From: CAYGBW01 sp964348185
Lineage (GTDB): Bacteria > Desulfobacterota > BSN033 > WVXP01
Direction: 5' to 3'
Length of the DNA stretch: 26,525 nucleotides
NCBI GenBank assembly: GCA_964348185.1
Contig: CAYGBW010000157.1
Location: 1 to 26,525, forward strand
Shown here: positions 7,782-15,524 of the stretch, piece after piece
Layout of the letters: each line of letters starts with the position of its first letter
Numbering within the stretch: the first letter of the stretch is position 1
Notes under the pieces: generated by a model
Databases searched by the model: none
What the model was told of the DNA's origin: nothing
What the model saw: only the letters and a program-made list of their open reading frames with translations
Program-made: the position numbers and the translations under genes

Positions 7782-8368
7782 CAAACGGGCTCCTTGGCAC
7801 TCACTCGGGGTGCCACCCACCACGGTGTCTCCGGGCCTCCCCCCTCCTTTAGCGCTCTGTCGCAGGCCTCCCAAAAAGCCGTGCGAGCGAAGAGGACGAC
7901 CCCCCGGGAATATCGGCCAATTTCAACGATCTTCTCCAGGGATGCCTCTGCCTCTCCTGCCCCTAAGGCTTTCTTCATGAGGAGGAGGGAGGGAATGAGA
8001 AGGGCACTCACGAAGGGGATACCCCGTTTTCGGCAGACCTTCACGCCCTCTCCATCATCAATCAGGATACCATCTGATCCGAGTTGAAAGAAGAGGAGGA
8101 TCACCTCTCTTTCTCCCCCCTTTAGAACCCCCAGGGACAGGTCTGAATCTTCTCGGACCGGGTTTACAGAGAGCCGCCCTTCCTGTTGGAGCCCCATGAT
8201 CTCATCTGAACCGGGATATCCCGTGTGGACGCACTCCTGATAGACCAAAGGGGGGACGGTCACGTGGAAGACCCGAAGAAAGGGGCTGATAATCGAGGAT
8301 TTTGCCAGATAGATGAGTGAAGAGGTGTCTGCCACAAGGGAGTTTCCGTGAAAGGGGACGGGTGCCAT
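7781..8368 (-). CDS. PIN-domain-like protein (DUF3368-type)
   Basis: The 195-residue product resembles DUF3368-type PIN proteins, which are putative Mg-dependent ribonucleases often found as toxins. Visible features are the opening VADTSSLIYLAK with D14, an acidic E45 in YQECV, the GGERE segment (E86), and ILIDDGEG (D104/D105). These match the order of PIN acidic residues. The C-terminal half is longer than usual. The expected small antitoxin gene is absent: immediately upstream is the short divergent promoter region shared with the PadR gene, and downstream is the TlpA-like gene with overlapping stop and start. The start ATG at 8368 has only a weak AGGG-type ribosome site. Catalytic activity is uncertain. 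Confidence 0.65.
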   Translation of the reverse strand: MAPVPFHGNSLVADTSSLIYLAKSSIISPFLRVFHVTVPPLVYQECVHTGYPGSDEIMGLQQEGRLSVNPVREDSDLSLGVLKGGEREVILLFFQLGSDGILIDDGEGVKVCRKRGIPFVSALLIPSLLLMKKALGAGEAEASLEKIVEIGRYSRGVVLFARTAFWEACDRALKEGGGPETPWWVAPRVSAKEPV

Positions 8369-8444
8369 GATGGTATCTTATCCCTTTTGTTGGTCTCGGG
8401 CAATGGATTTGTTGCCATGGATCCGGCCATTGGGGATTCTGCCC

Positions 8445-8501
8445 TTGACATGTACTCACTTTATGAGTATTCAATAAGAGAATATTCCCTGATTGAAATA
8501 C
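8445..8501 (+). promoter_or_regulatory. padR-modABC promoter with overlapping inverted repeats
   Basis: A perfect -35 TTGACA (8445-8450) is followed 17 bases later by a weak -10, TATTCA (8468-8473). Three overlapping inverted repeats cover it: TACTCA/TGAGTA (8453-8458, 8464-8469), TATTC/GAATA (8468-8472, 8480-8484), and GTATTCAAT/ATTGAAATAC (8467-8475, 8492-8501, one bulge). Dyads across a promoter directly before a PadR gene suggest autoregulation. This is inference; no PadR consensus was computed. Confidence 0.5.
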
Positions 8502-8504
8502 TTG

Positions 8505-9032
8505 ATGAAGCTCCCCTTCGAATATGCCATTTTAGGCGCCTTGATGAACCGTCCCATGCACGGGTATGACATGCACAGGTTTTTGTCCTCTGCCCTTAGA
8601 GGGGTGTGGTATGTGGGAATGAGTAACATGTATGGGATGCTCAAGAGACTCGAGTCTGACGGCCACGTCTGGTCGAGCATGGAGGCTCCCGGGAATCGAC
8701 CCGCCCGAAGGGTTTTCGGGATCACCGAGCGGGGAAAGGAGTTTTTCAGAGACTGGGTTTCAAAGCCGGTCAGCAATATCCGAGACATGAGGGTCGAGTT
8801 CATGGCCAAGCTCTATTTTCTCAAAGGCCTTGGGCTCTCCGGGGGTGAGGAGCTCGTTGAAAAGCAGAAGACCGTTTGTCAGAGGATCCTGGAATCCACT
8901 GACCAATCAGCCGCAGAAGGATCGGAGTTCACTCGACTCTTGTCGGATTTCAGAGGCTATCAAATCCGGTCCATCCTGTCCTGGCTTGAAGAGTGTTACC
9001 GCTTTTTGGAGAAATCGGGAGACACCGTCTGA
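8505..9032 (+). CDS. PadR-family transcriptional regulator
   Basis: This is a dimeric winged-helix repressor of the PadR family. The 175-residue product opens with FEYAILGALMNRPMHGYDM, the standard PadR first helices, followed by the wing segment (LERLESDGHV-like, here LKRLESDGHVW, then RRVFGITERGKEFF). A C-terminal helical dimerisation region resembles Vir_C-type PadR proteins. I favour ATG 8505; a TTG at 8493 in the same frame lies inside an inverted repeat and has no better ribosome site. It is followed after 28 bases by the molybdate/tungstate importer genes on the same strand, so it probably controls them and itself. The ligand is unknown; ModE or TunR-type regulators are the usual choice for such importers. 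Confidence 0.85.
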   Translation: MKLPFEYAILGALMNRPMHGYDMHRFLSSALRGVWYVGMSNMYGMLKRLESDGHVWSSMEAPGNRPARRVFGITERGKEFFRDWVSKPVSNIRDMRVEFMAKLYFLKGLGLSGGEELVEKQKTVCQRILESTDQSAAEGSEFTRLLSDFRGYQIRSILSWLEECYRFLEKSGDTV

Positions 9033-9060
9033 AGGGAACAGAAAGAGGAGGCTTTTGATC

Positions 9061-9927
9061 GTGGGTCAGCGAAACCACTGGGCTTTGACCGTTGGGTTGT
9101 CTTTTCTTGGTTTCTCTCTCATTTGGGATGGTTCCTCAGGGGAGGTCGTCTCATCTGAAAAAAGGGCTCTCGAAGCCTTTGTTGGCTCTGCGTCAAAACC
9201 GCCGACCCTCGAGGCGGCCAGACGCTTTGAAGGGGAAACCGGCATTCGGGTCAATCTCCATTTTGGGGGGTCGGGGAAAGTGCTCTCCGAGATGAAACTC
9301 TCAGAAAGGGGTGATCTCTATTTCCCAGGCTCTTCCGATTTCATGGAGCTTGCCAAGAGAGAAAACCTGGTCTTAAGGGAGACCGAGGAGGTTGTTGCCT
9401 ATCTCGTTCCAGCCATCAATGTCCCCAGGGGAAACCCTAAAGGGATTCGTTCCCTGGACGATCTTGCCAGACCAGGGGTCAAAATCGGTATAGCACGGCC
9501 AGACACGGTGTGTGTAGGGCTTTATGCTGTCGAGATTCTGGAAAAAAATGGACTCGCCCAGAGGGTAAAGGAGAACATCAGGACCCACGCAGCCTCCTGT
9601 GCGAAAACAGCCCAGTTGGTTTCCCTGGGCCTGGTTGACGCCGTTATTGGATGGCGGGTGTTTACCTACTGGAACCCTGACAGAATCGAGACCATTCTGC
9701 TTGGGCCCGATCAAATCCCCCGAATCGGGTACATACCCATTGCGATTAGTTCCTTTAGCAAAAATAGGGAGGGGGCTCAGGCATTCATTGACTTCTTACT
9801 GAGCGACCCGGGAAGGGCCATCTACAGGAAGTGGAACTATCTCGTCACAGAAGAGGAAGCGAGAAGGTTCGTGGGTCCGGAAAGTCCGGTGGGAGGGACA
9901 TGGGAGCTGCCGCAAAGCTGGAAATGA
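9061..9927 (+). CDS. modA: Molybdate/tungstate-type ABC transporter substrate-binding protein
   Basis: This is the exported receptor for an oxyanion importer. The 288-residue product has an export segment (about 8-27) followed by a ModA-type periplasmic domain. Features are the VGSAS start of strand one, NLHFGGSGKVLSEM (65-78), which fits the oxyanion-binding serine loop, RGDLYFPGSSDF (83-94), and a C-terminal IPIAISSFSKN hinge. GTG 9061 is chosen because AGAGGAGG lies nine bases upstream; TTG 9055 is too close to it. No lipobox cysteine is seen. Four terminal bases overlap the permease start. Sequence alone does not separate molybdate from tungstate, nor fully exclude sulfate-like anions. 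Confidence 0.8.
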   Translation: MGQRNHWALTVGLSFLGFSLIWDGSSGEVVSSEKRALEAFVGSASKPPTLEAARRFEGETGIRVNLHFGGSGKVLSEMKLSERGDLYFPGSSDFMELAKRENLVLRETEEVVAYLVPAINVPRGNPKGIRSLDDLARPGVKIGIARPDTVCVGLYAVEILEKNGLAQRVKENIRTHAASCAKTAQLVSLGLVDAVIGWRVFTYWNPDRIETILLGPDQIPRIGYIPIAISSFSKNREGAQAFIDFLLSDPGRAIYRKWNYLVTEEEARRFVGPESPVGGTWELPQSWK

Positions 9928-10700
9928 AGCGCTGGTTTTCCTATGTATTGTTTGTATCCACAGGGTCGGCTGTCACCATGGTGCTGGTGATCGTTGCGTC
10001 CCAGTTTTTCTATACCGGTCCCATTAAACCCCTGCTAGCCTTCTTGGAGAAGGATGTCCAGTCTGCAATCCTTCTCAGTCTCTTCACAGCCTCTGTGGCG
10101 GCCACCATCGGCCTGATTCTGGCCATACCGTCGGCCTATTTCCTCGCACGATACCAGACCTGGGCCAAGAATATCATCGACGGCATCCTCGATGTCCCGG
10201 TTATCCTGTCGCCCATCGCCCTTGGGACAGCACTCTTGCTCTTTTTCAGAACCCAGCCAGGTCGATGGATTGAGACCCATATGATTCAGTTTGTTTTCGA
10301 GATTCCGGGCATCATTCTCGCTCAGTTCTTTCTCGCGTTTGCCCTGTCTGTTCGGGTCCTGAAGACGAGCTTTGAGTCGGTTGACGTCCGCCTTGAGCAG
10401 GTGGCCCGGTTTCTAGGTTGCAGCCAGTGGCAGGCGTTTTCAGGGGTGACCCTCCCGATGGCACGGGAAGGGTTGATTGCCGCTTTCGTCCTTTCCTGGG
10501 CAAGGGCGGTGGGTGACTTTGGAGCCAGCGTCACCATTGCCGGAGCCGTCAAAGGTAAGACAGAAACGATTCCCGTCAGCATCTACCTGAACCTTGCCTC
10601 GGTGGATATTGAAAAGGCAGTGGCCCTGATGATTATGATTGTGGCGTTGGCGGCGGTTGTCCTCATATCTATTCGCACGATCGCGCGAAAAAGCAGATAG
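9924..10700 (+). CDS. modB: Molybdate/tungstate-type ABC transporter permease
   Basis: This is the inner-membrane channel of the oxyanion importer (BPD_transp_1 family). The 258-residue product has about six membrane segments. The cytoplasmic coupling loop reads EQVARFLGCSQWQAFSGVTLP, a ModB/WtpB/TupB-type EAA loop, followed by AVGDFGASVTIAG, the hallmark of molybdate/tungstate permeases. I chose ATG 9924 because it overlaps the modA stop as ATGA. ATG 9900 in the same frame has GGAGGG only two bases away, so it is possible but less likely. The ATPase gene follows after 12 bases. Confidence 0.85.
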   Translation: MKRWFSYVLFVSTGSAVTMVLVIVASQFFYTGPIKPLLAFLEKDVQSAILLSLFTASVAATIGLILAIPSAYFLARYQTWAKNIIDGILDVPVILSPIALGTALLLFFRTQPGRWIETHMIQFVFEIPGIILAQFFLAFALSVRVLKTSFESVDVRLEQVARFLGCSQWQAFSGVTLPMAREGLIAAFVLSWARAVGDFGASVTIAGAVKGKTETIPVSIYLNLASVDIEKAVALMIMIVALAAVVLISIRTIARKSR

Positions 10701-10712
10701 GCAGAGGGTGCG

Positions 10713-11801
10713 ATGATTTCTGTTCGAAATCTAACCGCCCGTTTTGGGAACTTTGCATTGAAAGACATCAACCTGGAGATCGAGGAGGGGGGATTCTTCC
10801 TCCTTCTCGGCCCCACCGGAGCTGGAAAGTCCCTGCTCCTCGAGACGATTCTTGGGATCAGGCCTCCGGACAGGGGAGAAATCCTCTTGGACGGTCGGAA
10901 TGTCACCCATCTGCCCCCTGAAGACCGCCGCATTGCCTATGTGCCTCAGGATCTGGGTCTGTTTCCCCATCTCAGCCCCAAAGAAAACATCCTCTTCGGA
11001 ACCCGAATCCGCAAGATCGATGGGAAGACGGTGAAGCGGAGACTGGACTATCTAACCCTCCACTTGGAATTGGAGCCCATCCTGGAGAGACCCGACATCT
11101 CAACGCTGAGTGGCGGAGAAAAGCAGCGGGTGGCTTTTGCCAGGGCTGTCATCACCAAACCGAAGGTTCTTTTCCTTGATGAGCCTTTCTCTGCCCTGGA
11201 TGCTTATATCAGGCGCCGTGTACAATTCCAGCTCAAGAGGCTTCAAAAAGCTATCGATCTCACCGTCTTCCATGTGACCCATGATCAGGAAGAGGCCTTT
11301 CTCATGGCTGAACACATGGCCATCATGATCAACGGACGAATTGAGCAATCGGGTACGCCTGACGTGTGCTACAACACTCCGGCCAACGAAAAGGTTGCCA
11401 ATTTCCTTCTCATGCAGAACATTTTCGATTCAGAGGTCGTCGCTGTTGATCGGGACAGAGGAACCTTGAGATGCAAGGTGGGATCGATTGTTTTTGACGT
11501 CGAATCTTCCAGATCTGCCCCGGTGGGAAAACCGCTGAAACTCGGGATCCGGCCAGAGGAGATCATCATCATCTCTCCAAACCGGCCTCTGAAGACATCG
11601 ATTCAGAAGAACCTCTTCCAGGTAACCGTTGACTCGCTCTTTAATCTGGGGAGCCGAAAGATGGTGCGCCTGGTTTTCCCAAACGACCAGGGCCTTTCTG
11701 TCGATGCAACCTTCAGCTATCGAATGACGAGAAGCATCAAGGTCAAAGAGGGGGATGTGGTTTCCATCCACCTAAGACCCCGGAGTTTCTGCATCCTCTG
11801 A
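10713..11801 (+). CDS. modC: Molybdate/tungstate-type ABC transporter ATP-binding protein
   Basis: This is the ATPase of the oxyanion importer. The 362-residue product has Walker A GPTGAGKS (33-40), the Q-loop in VPQDLGLFP, signature LSGGEKQR (132-139), Walker B VLFLDEP (152-158), the D-loop SALD, and H-loop HVTHDQ. A C-terminal regulatory extension of about 120 residues contains a TOBE-like beta domain (after GIRPEEI), as in ModC/WtpC. In ModC this domain can bind oxyanion and gate the transporter. Its last 30 bases overlap the 3' end of the convergent lytic transglycosylase gene on the other strand. Confidence 0.87.
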   Translation: MISVRNLTARFGNFALKDINLEIEEGGFFLLLGPTGAGKSLLLETILGIRPPDRGEILLDGRNVTHLPPEDRRIAYVPQDLGLFPHLSPKENILFGTRIRKIDGKTVKRRLDYLTLHLELEPILERPDISTLSGGEKQRVAFARAVITKPKVLFLDEPFSALDAYIRRRVQFQLKRLQKAIDLTVFHVTHDQEEAFLMAEHMAIMINGRIEQSGTPDVCYNTPANEKVANFLLMQNIFDSEVVAVDRDRGTLRCKVGSIVFDVESSRSAPVGKPLKLGIRPEEIIIISPNRPLKTSIQKNLFQVTVDSLFNLGSRKMVRLVFPNDQGLSVDATFSYRMTRSIKVKEGDVVSIHLRPRSFCIL

Positions 11802-12920
11802 ATCCTCAAACGTATCGGCCGCCGGGGCCTGCGTTTCCTCCCGATAAATGACTAGCCGATCACCGGGATGGATGGGGGCATTCAGATCGAGGCGGTTCCA
11901 GATGATGAGAGCCGGCAGGGGGACATGGAAGCGATCAGCGATGGCAGAGAGATTGTCTCCCCTTTTGACCACGTAGATCCGTTCCTTATGGGACGTCAAC
12001 CAGCCATCCAGAACCCGTTGGTATTGGTCCTGAAACTCCCTGGAAGCCCCTTTGGGAATCAGAATCGTATGGCTTCCCTCGGCCAGGTAGTGGCCCCGGA
12101 GTTCAGGGTTCAAATCTTTGATCATCTTGAAATGGGTTTTGGCTGCGGCGGCAATAATCCAGATGGGGGTCTCCTGGGGACAGTCGACCTGGACGGAATC
12201 GAATTCCAGGGGCGGGTAGTAGTCCTCCTCGGCAAGGATGAACCCGTACCGGGGCGGATCAGATAGAATCAGCTTTACCGAAAGGATTCGAAAGACAAAA
12301 CGCTGCGTTTCAAGGGGGAGGTAGAGCTCGTAATAGTCCTGGGTGCGCTGCTCCAGGATCTCCGCCCTGACCCCCGCTTCTCCCAGATTGAATGCGCCGG
12401 CAGCGAGGGTCCAGGATCCCAGCAGTTTGTGAAGGTCCCTGAAATATCGGATGGCCGCCCTGGTGGAGGTGAAAAGATTCCGCCTCTCATCGACGTATCC
12501 GTTGATCACAAGGCCGTACTTGCTCCCGGTGTCTTTCATGAACTGCCAGAACCCTATCGCCCCCTTCTTGGAGCCCGCGTGGGGTCGAAGGGCGCTCTCG
12601 GCAATCGCGACGAACTTGAGGTCGTCGGGCATGCCGTGCTCTTTCAGCATCTTTTCAATATGGGGGAGGTAGCGGCGGGACCGTTTTAGCCACAGAATCA
12701 CCTGAGGCCGATCCCAGAGAGACAGGAGCAGTTCCTTCTCCAGCCTCTCCCGAACCTCTTGGCTCTCCAGGGGGACCCTTTCTCCACAAAACTCGAGAGG
12801 GCCTTGAATTCTCAGGGAGGAAATCAGAGAGGGGAAAGGAGACTGTGCGAGCGAGTTTGCAGGACTTGTGATCCCCAAAATAAGCCCGGCACTGAGGAGA
12901 AGCAAAACCTTGCCTTTCAT
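11772..12920 (-). CDS. mltD: MltD-like lytic transglycosylase with LysM domain
   Basis: This exported murein hydrolase cleaves peptidoglycan glycan strands to 1,6-anhydro products. The 382-residue product has a signal peptide (1-25, cleavage near ANSLA). An SLT/goose-lysozyme-like domain follows, with catalytic Glu108 in AIAESALRPHAGS and the downstream GAIGFWQFM and AAGAFNLGEAGV motifs. One C-terminal LysM domain spans about 315-359 (YVVKRGDNLSAIADRF to HPGDRLVIY). The start ATG 12920 is preceded by AAGGAGG seven bases away; ATG 12926 in the same frame is too close to it. E. coli MltD carries two LysM domains, so this is a compact form. The acidic tail is short. No lipobox cysteine is visible at the signal cleavage site. 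Confidence 0.88.
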   Translation of the reverse strand: MKGKVLLLLSAGLILGITSPANSLAQSPFPSLISSLRIQGPLEFCGERVPLESQEVRERLEKELLLSLWDRPQVILWLKRSRRYLPHIEKMLKEHGMPDDLKFVAIAESALRPHAGSKKGAIGFWQFMKDTGSKYGLVINGYVDERRNLFTSTRAAIRYFRDLHKLLGSWTLAAGAFNLGEAGVRAEILEQRTQDYYELYLPLETQRFVFRILSVKLILSDPPRYGFILAEEDYYPPLEFDSVQVDCPQETPIWIIAAAAKTHFKMIKDLNPELRGHYLAEGSHTILIPKGASREFQDQYQRVLDGWLTSHKERIYVVKRGDNLSAIADRFHVPLPALIIWNRLDLNAPIHPGDRLVIYREETQAPAADTFEDSEDAETPGS

Positions 12921-13005
12921 GGGCATTCCTCCTTCCTAAGAAACTACCCCACTAAAGCGTACGTAATCAGCGGGGGGGGTCCAGAGGGCTAAACCGCTAT
13001 ATTTT

Positions 13006-13061
13006 ACCGCAGAGTCGCCCGCCGTCGCTAAAGCTATGGCGCGGCAAGCAGAGGACGCGGT
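13006..13061. repeat. GC-rich compound inverted repeat between divergent genes
   Basis: ACCGC (13006-13010) and GCGGT (13057-13061) bound an inner imperfect dyad, GCCGTCGC (13021-13028) versus GCGCGGC (13039-13045), with reiterated GCAGAG words (13009-13014, 13048-13053). It resembles intergenic palindromic repeats seen in other genomes. No frame or promoter was recognised inside. Confidence 0.4.
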
Positions 13062-13065
13062 GAAA

Positions 13066-13114
13066 GAGGGGTTTTTTTGTTTGTCGGGAGATACCGACAA
13101 ACAAAAAGCCCCTC
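13066..13114. other. Very long hairpin in a divergent intergenic region
   Basis: A 22-base left arm (13066-13087) and 21-base right arm (13094-13114) are complementary except for one mismatch or bulge region, around loop GAGATA. The stem contains GAGGGG, a T-run and GTTTGTCGG. It is terminator-like in strength but lies between genes transcribed away from each other (mltD leftward, SDR rightward). It has nothing annotated to terminate and could end an unseen small RNA. Confidence 0.55.
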
Positions 13115-13266
13115 AGCCTCTTCAAGGACACCCCCCTCCCCAGACAGACCCCAAAAAACTCCGTCTTGTTCGCTTCGAAAACGTTTTTCAGTACCGACTA
13201 ATTATGTTATGGTTTCCCTGGGAGTCTGACAAGAGAGATGGCTCAGAAGAGGCCAAGATTTTTTTG

Positions 13267-13295
13267 TTGCCTTTCTTCTCACAAGCCATTACAAT
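13267..13295 (+). promoter_or_regulatory. Possible promoter of the SDR/spt cluster
   Basis: TTGCCT (13267-13272, 4/6 match) and TACAAT (13290-13295, 5/6) are spaced by exactly 17 bases, about 40 bases before the SDR start. The surrounding DNA is AT-rich relative to the genes. Inferred from consensus only. Confidence 0.4.
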
Positions 13296-13336
13296 CGTAC
13301 CATTTTTTAGGTATCCTATCATGATACATCTAAAGT

Positions 13337-14332
13337 ATGGCACCTGGGAAGTCACTGGTCACAGGGGGAACGGGATTCATCGGAAGCCATTTGGTGGAGG
13401 CCCTCCTGGGCCAAGGAGATGAGGTACGTTGCCTTGTCCGAGAGGGGAGGCCTCGCCAATGGATCCGTGGACTCAACGTCGAGATCGTTCACGGGGATTG
13501 CACGGATTTTCAGTCCCTCAGGTCGGCTGTTGAGGGTGCGGATCAGATCTACCATGTGGCGGGTATAACGAAAGCATTACACCACAGCGCTTTCTACAAT
13601 ACAAATACGGGAGGGACGGAAAACCTAATTCGGGCTTGTGTTGAAAGAAATCCGAACCTTCAACGGTTTGTTTACCTTTCGAGTCAGGCAGCGGTTGGAC
13701 CTTGCAGAGGAGGTGGACTGTCCGTTGAGACCGATCCGTGCTTGCCGGTTTCACATTATGGTTGGAGCAAACGCCACGGTGAGGAAGCTGTCCTCAAGGT
13801 CCGGGATCGATTTAGCGTCGTCATTCTCAGGGCTTGTGCAGTTTATGGTCCGAGGGATCAGGATTTTTTGCCCTTCTTTCGATCCATTGGAATGGGAATA
13901 CAGATCGGCCTTTGGGGCATGGAACAGCGGCTCAGTCTCTGCTATGTGAGCGACCTGGTGTCCGCCCTTTTGGCGACGGGCAAAAACGAGATTTCCAGCG
14001 GTGAGATATTCTTTGTCTCAGACGGTCATGCGTATACCTGGCAGGATTTGGGCACGACAATCGCTGAAGCCCTGGGTGTTCGGACGATTCGGGTCAGATT
14101 GCCAGTCAGCGTCTTTCGTTGGTCTGCCGGTGTCGCTGATTGGATCTCGAGGCGATCCGGAAGGCCTCGTGTATTTGGCAGAGAGAGATATCAAGAACTG
14201 ATTCAGCTTAACTGGAGCTGTGATTCTCGTAAAGCGATGTCTGAACTCGACCTTTCTGCGTCCTATGATTTGAAGCGGGGGATTGCCGCGACGGTGGAGT
14301 GGTATCGAGCACAAGGATGGTTAAAAAGATAG
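13337..14332 (+). CDS. Extended SDR-family NAD(P)-dependent reductase/epimerase, CerR-like candidate
   Basis: The 331-residue product is an extended short-chain dehydrogenase/epimerase. It has a Rossmann motif TGGTGFIG (9-16), the HVAG segment, a Ser-Ser pair (115-116), and the catalytic YxxxK as YGWSK (Y141, K145), followed by RACAVYGPRD. The gene directly precedes a serine-palmitoyltransferase-like gene and, past it, a remnant of a GNAT acyltransferase. In Caulobacter sphingolipid synthesis an SDR of this annotation class (CerR) reduces 3-oxo-ceramide, so that role is the leading inference here. A nucleotide-sugar epimerase role is less likely because no sugar genes are nearby. The ATG 13337 start has no strong ribosome site. 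The spt gene begins 12 bases after its stop. Confidence 0.75.
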   Translation: MAPGKSLVTGGTGFIGSHLVEALLGQGDEVRCLVREGRPRQWIRGLNVEIVHGDCTDFQSLRSAVEGADQIYHVAGITKALHHSAFYNTNTGGTENLIRACVERNPNLQRFVYLSSQAAVGPCRGGGLSVETDPCLPVSHYGWSKRHGEEAVLKVRDRFSVVILRACAVYGPRDQDFLPFFRSIGMGIQIGLWGMEQRLSLCYVSDLVSALLATGKNEISSGEIFFVSDGHAYTWQDLGTTIAEALGVRTIRVRLPVSVFRWSAGVADWISRRSGRPRVFGRERYQELIQLNWSCDSRKAMSELDLSASYDLKRGIAATVEWYRAQGWLKR

Positions 14333-14344
14333 GGGATGGTAACC

Positions 14345-15523
14345 ATGGATATTCTCGAGAAGTGTTTTGCATTCAATGGGGTTGAAGAGACAAAAGCCAG
14401 AGGTGCCTACTTCTTCTTTCGGCAGCTTGATTCTCCTCAAGGACCGGTGGTGACGCTGAATGGGAGACGGATGATCATGATCGGGTCCAACAACTATCTC
14501 GGGCTCACAACACATCCACGGATCAAGGAGGCAGCCATCGGCGCAATCGAGGAGTTTGGGAGTGGGTGTGCGGGATCGAGGTTTCTCAATGGCAACCTGG
14601 TGATTCACGATGAATTGGAAGAGAAGCTTGCCGCCTTTGTGCGCAAGGAGGCTGCTGTCGTATTTGCGACGGGTTATCAGGCGAATCTGGGAGGGATCTC
14701 TTCCTTGGTCGGTCGTAACGACCTTGTGGTAATTGATCAGTATGACCATGCAAGTATCATAGATGGAGCTCGCCTCTCTTTCGGCCGTCTGGTCAAATTT
14801 CGGCACAACGATATGAACGATCTGGAACGGATTCTTCGAAAAGAGGCTGGCCGAGGAAAGCTGATCATTGTTGACGGTGTGTTCAGCATGGAGGGGGATA
14901 TCGTCAGGCTCCCCGAGGTGGTTCAGCTAGCCAGAAAGTATGGAGCTCGGATTTTTCTGGACGATGCTCATGCCATCGGCGTTCTTGGAAAGGACGGCAG
15001 GGGAACTGAAGAACATTTCGGGATAGAAGATGGGGCAGACCTGGTGATGGGAACCTTCAGTAAGTCTCTTGCGGCGGTAGGGGGTTTCGTTGCAGGCCCC
15101 AGAAAGGTGGTTGATTGGATCAAGCACCTCGGTCGTTCCCAGATTTTTAGTGCGAGTCTTCCTCCCGTTCTGGTGGCCGTGGTCAGCGCGTGTCTTGATG
15201 TGATCGCTGAGGAACCCCAGTTGCGGCAGAGTCTCTGGGATAACACTCGAAAAATGATGGAGGGGTTCAATGAGCTCGGTCTCGACACGGGGGTGAGTGA
15301 GACCCCGGTCATTCCTGTTATCGTTAGAGATTCTGAGAGGGTCTACGGCATGTGCCGGGCTCTTTCGGATCGTGGGGTTTTCGTGAACCCGGTGATCAGT
15401 CCCGCGGTTCCGCCGGGAAGAGAGCTTTTGCGAACCAGCTATATGGCCACTCACACGCAAGAGCATCTAGACACGGTCTTGGAGGCATTCGGAGAGGTTG
15501 CCAGAACCATCGGTCTAATCTAA
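14345..15523 (+). CDS. spt: Serine palmitoyltransferase-like alpha-oxoamine synthase
   Basis: This PLP enzyme would condense an acyl thioester with an amino acid; serine plus palmitoyl thioester giving 3-ketosphinganine is the favoured reaction. The 392-residue product has the family signatures GSNNYLGLTTHP (47-58), GCAGSRFLNG (74-83), the ring-stacking histidine in DHASI (H135), LDDAH (205-209), and the Schiff-base lysine in GTFSKSLAAVGG (K240). The GTFSKS form followed by GGFVAG resembles bacterial SPT more than BioF or Kbl, which usually read GTFGKA or GTLGKA. ATG 14345 is preferred because AGGGGA lies eight bases upstream; ATG 14336 sits on that site. The SDR partner is immediately upstream. 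A BioF- or Kbl-like role is not excluded. Confidence 0.78.
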   Translation: MDILEKCFAFNGVEETKARGAYFFFRQLDSPQGPVVTLNGRRMIMIGSNNYLGLTTHPRIKEAAIGAIEEFGSGCAGSRFLNGNLVIHDELEEKLAAFVRKEAAVVFATGYQANLGGISSLVGRNDLVVIDQYDHASIIDGARLSFGRLVKFRHNDMNDLERILRKEAGRGKLIIVDGVFSMEGDIVRLPEVVQLARKYGARIFLDDAHAIGVLGKDGRGTEEHFGIEDGADLVMGTFSKSLAAVGGFVAGPRKVVDWIKHLGRSQIFSASLPPVLVAVVSACLDVIAEEPQLRQSLWDNTRKMMEGFNELGLDTGVSETPVIPVIVRDSERVYGMCRALSDRGVFVNPVISPAVPPGRELLRTSYMATHTQEHLDTVLEAFGEVARTIGLI

Positions 15524-15524
15524 C

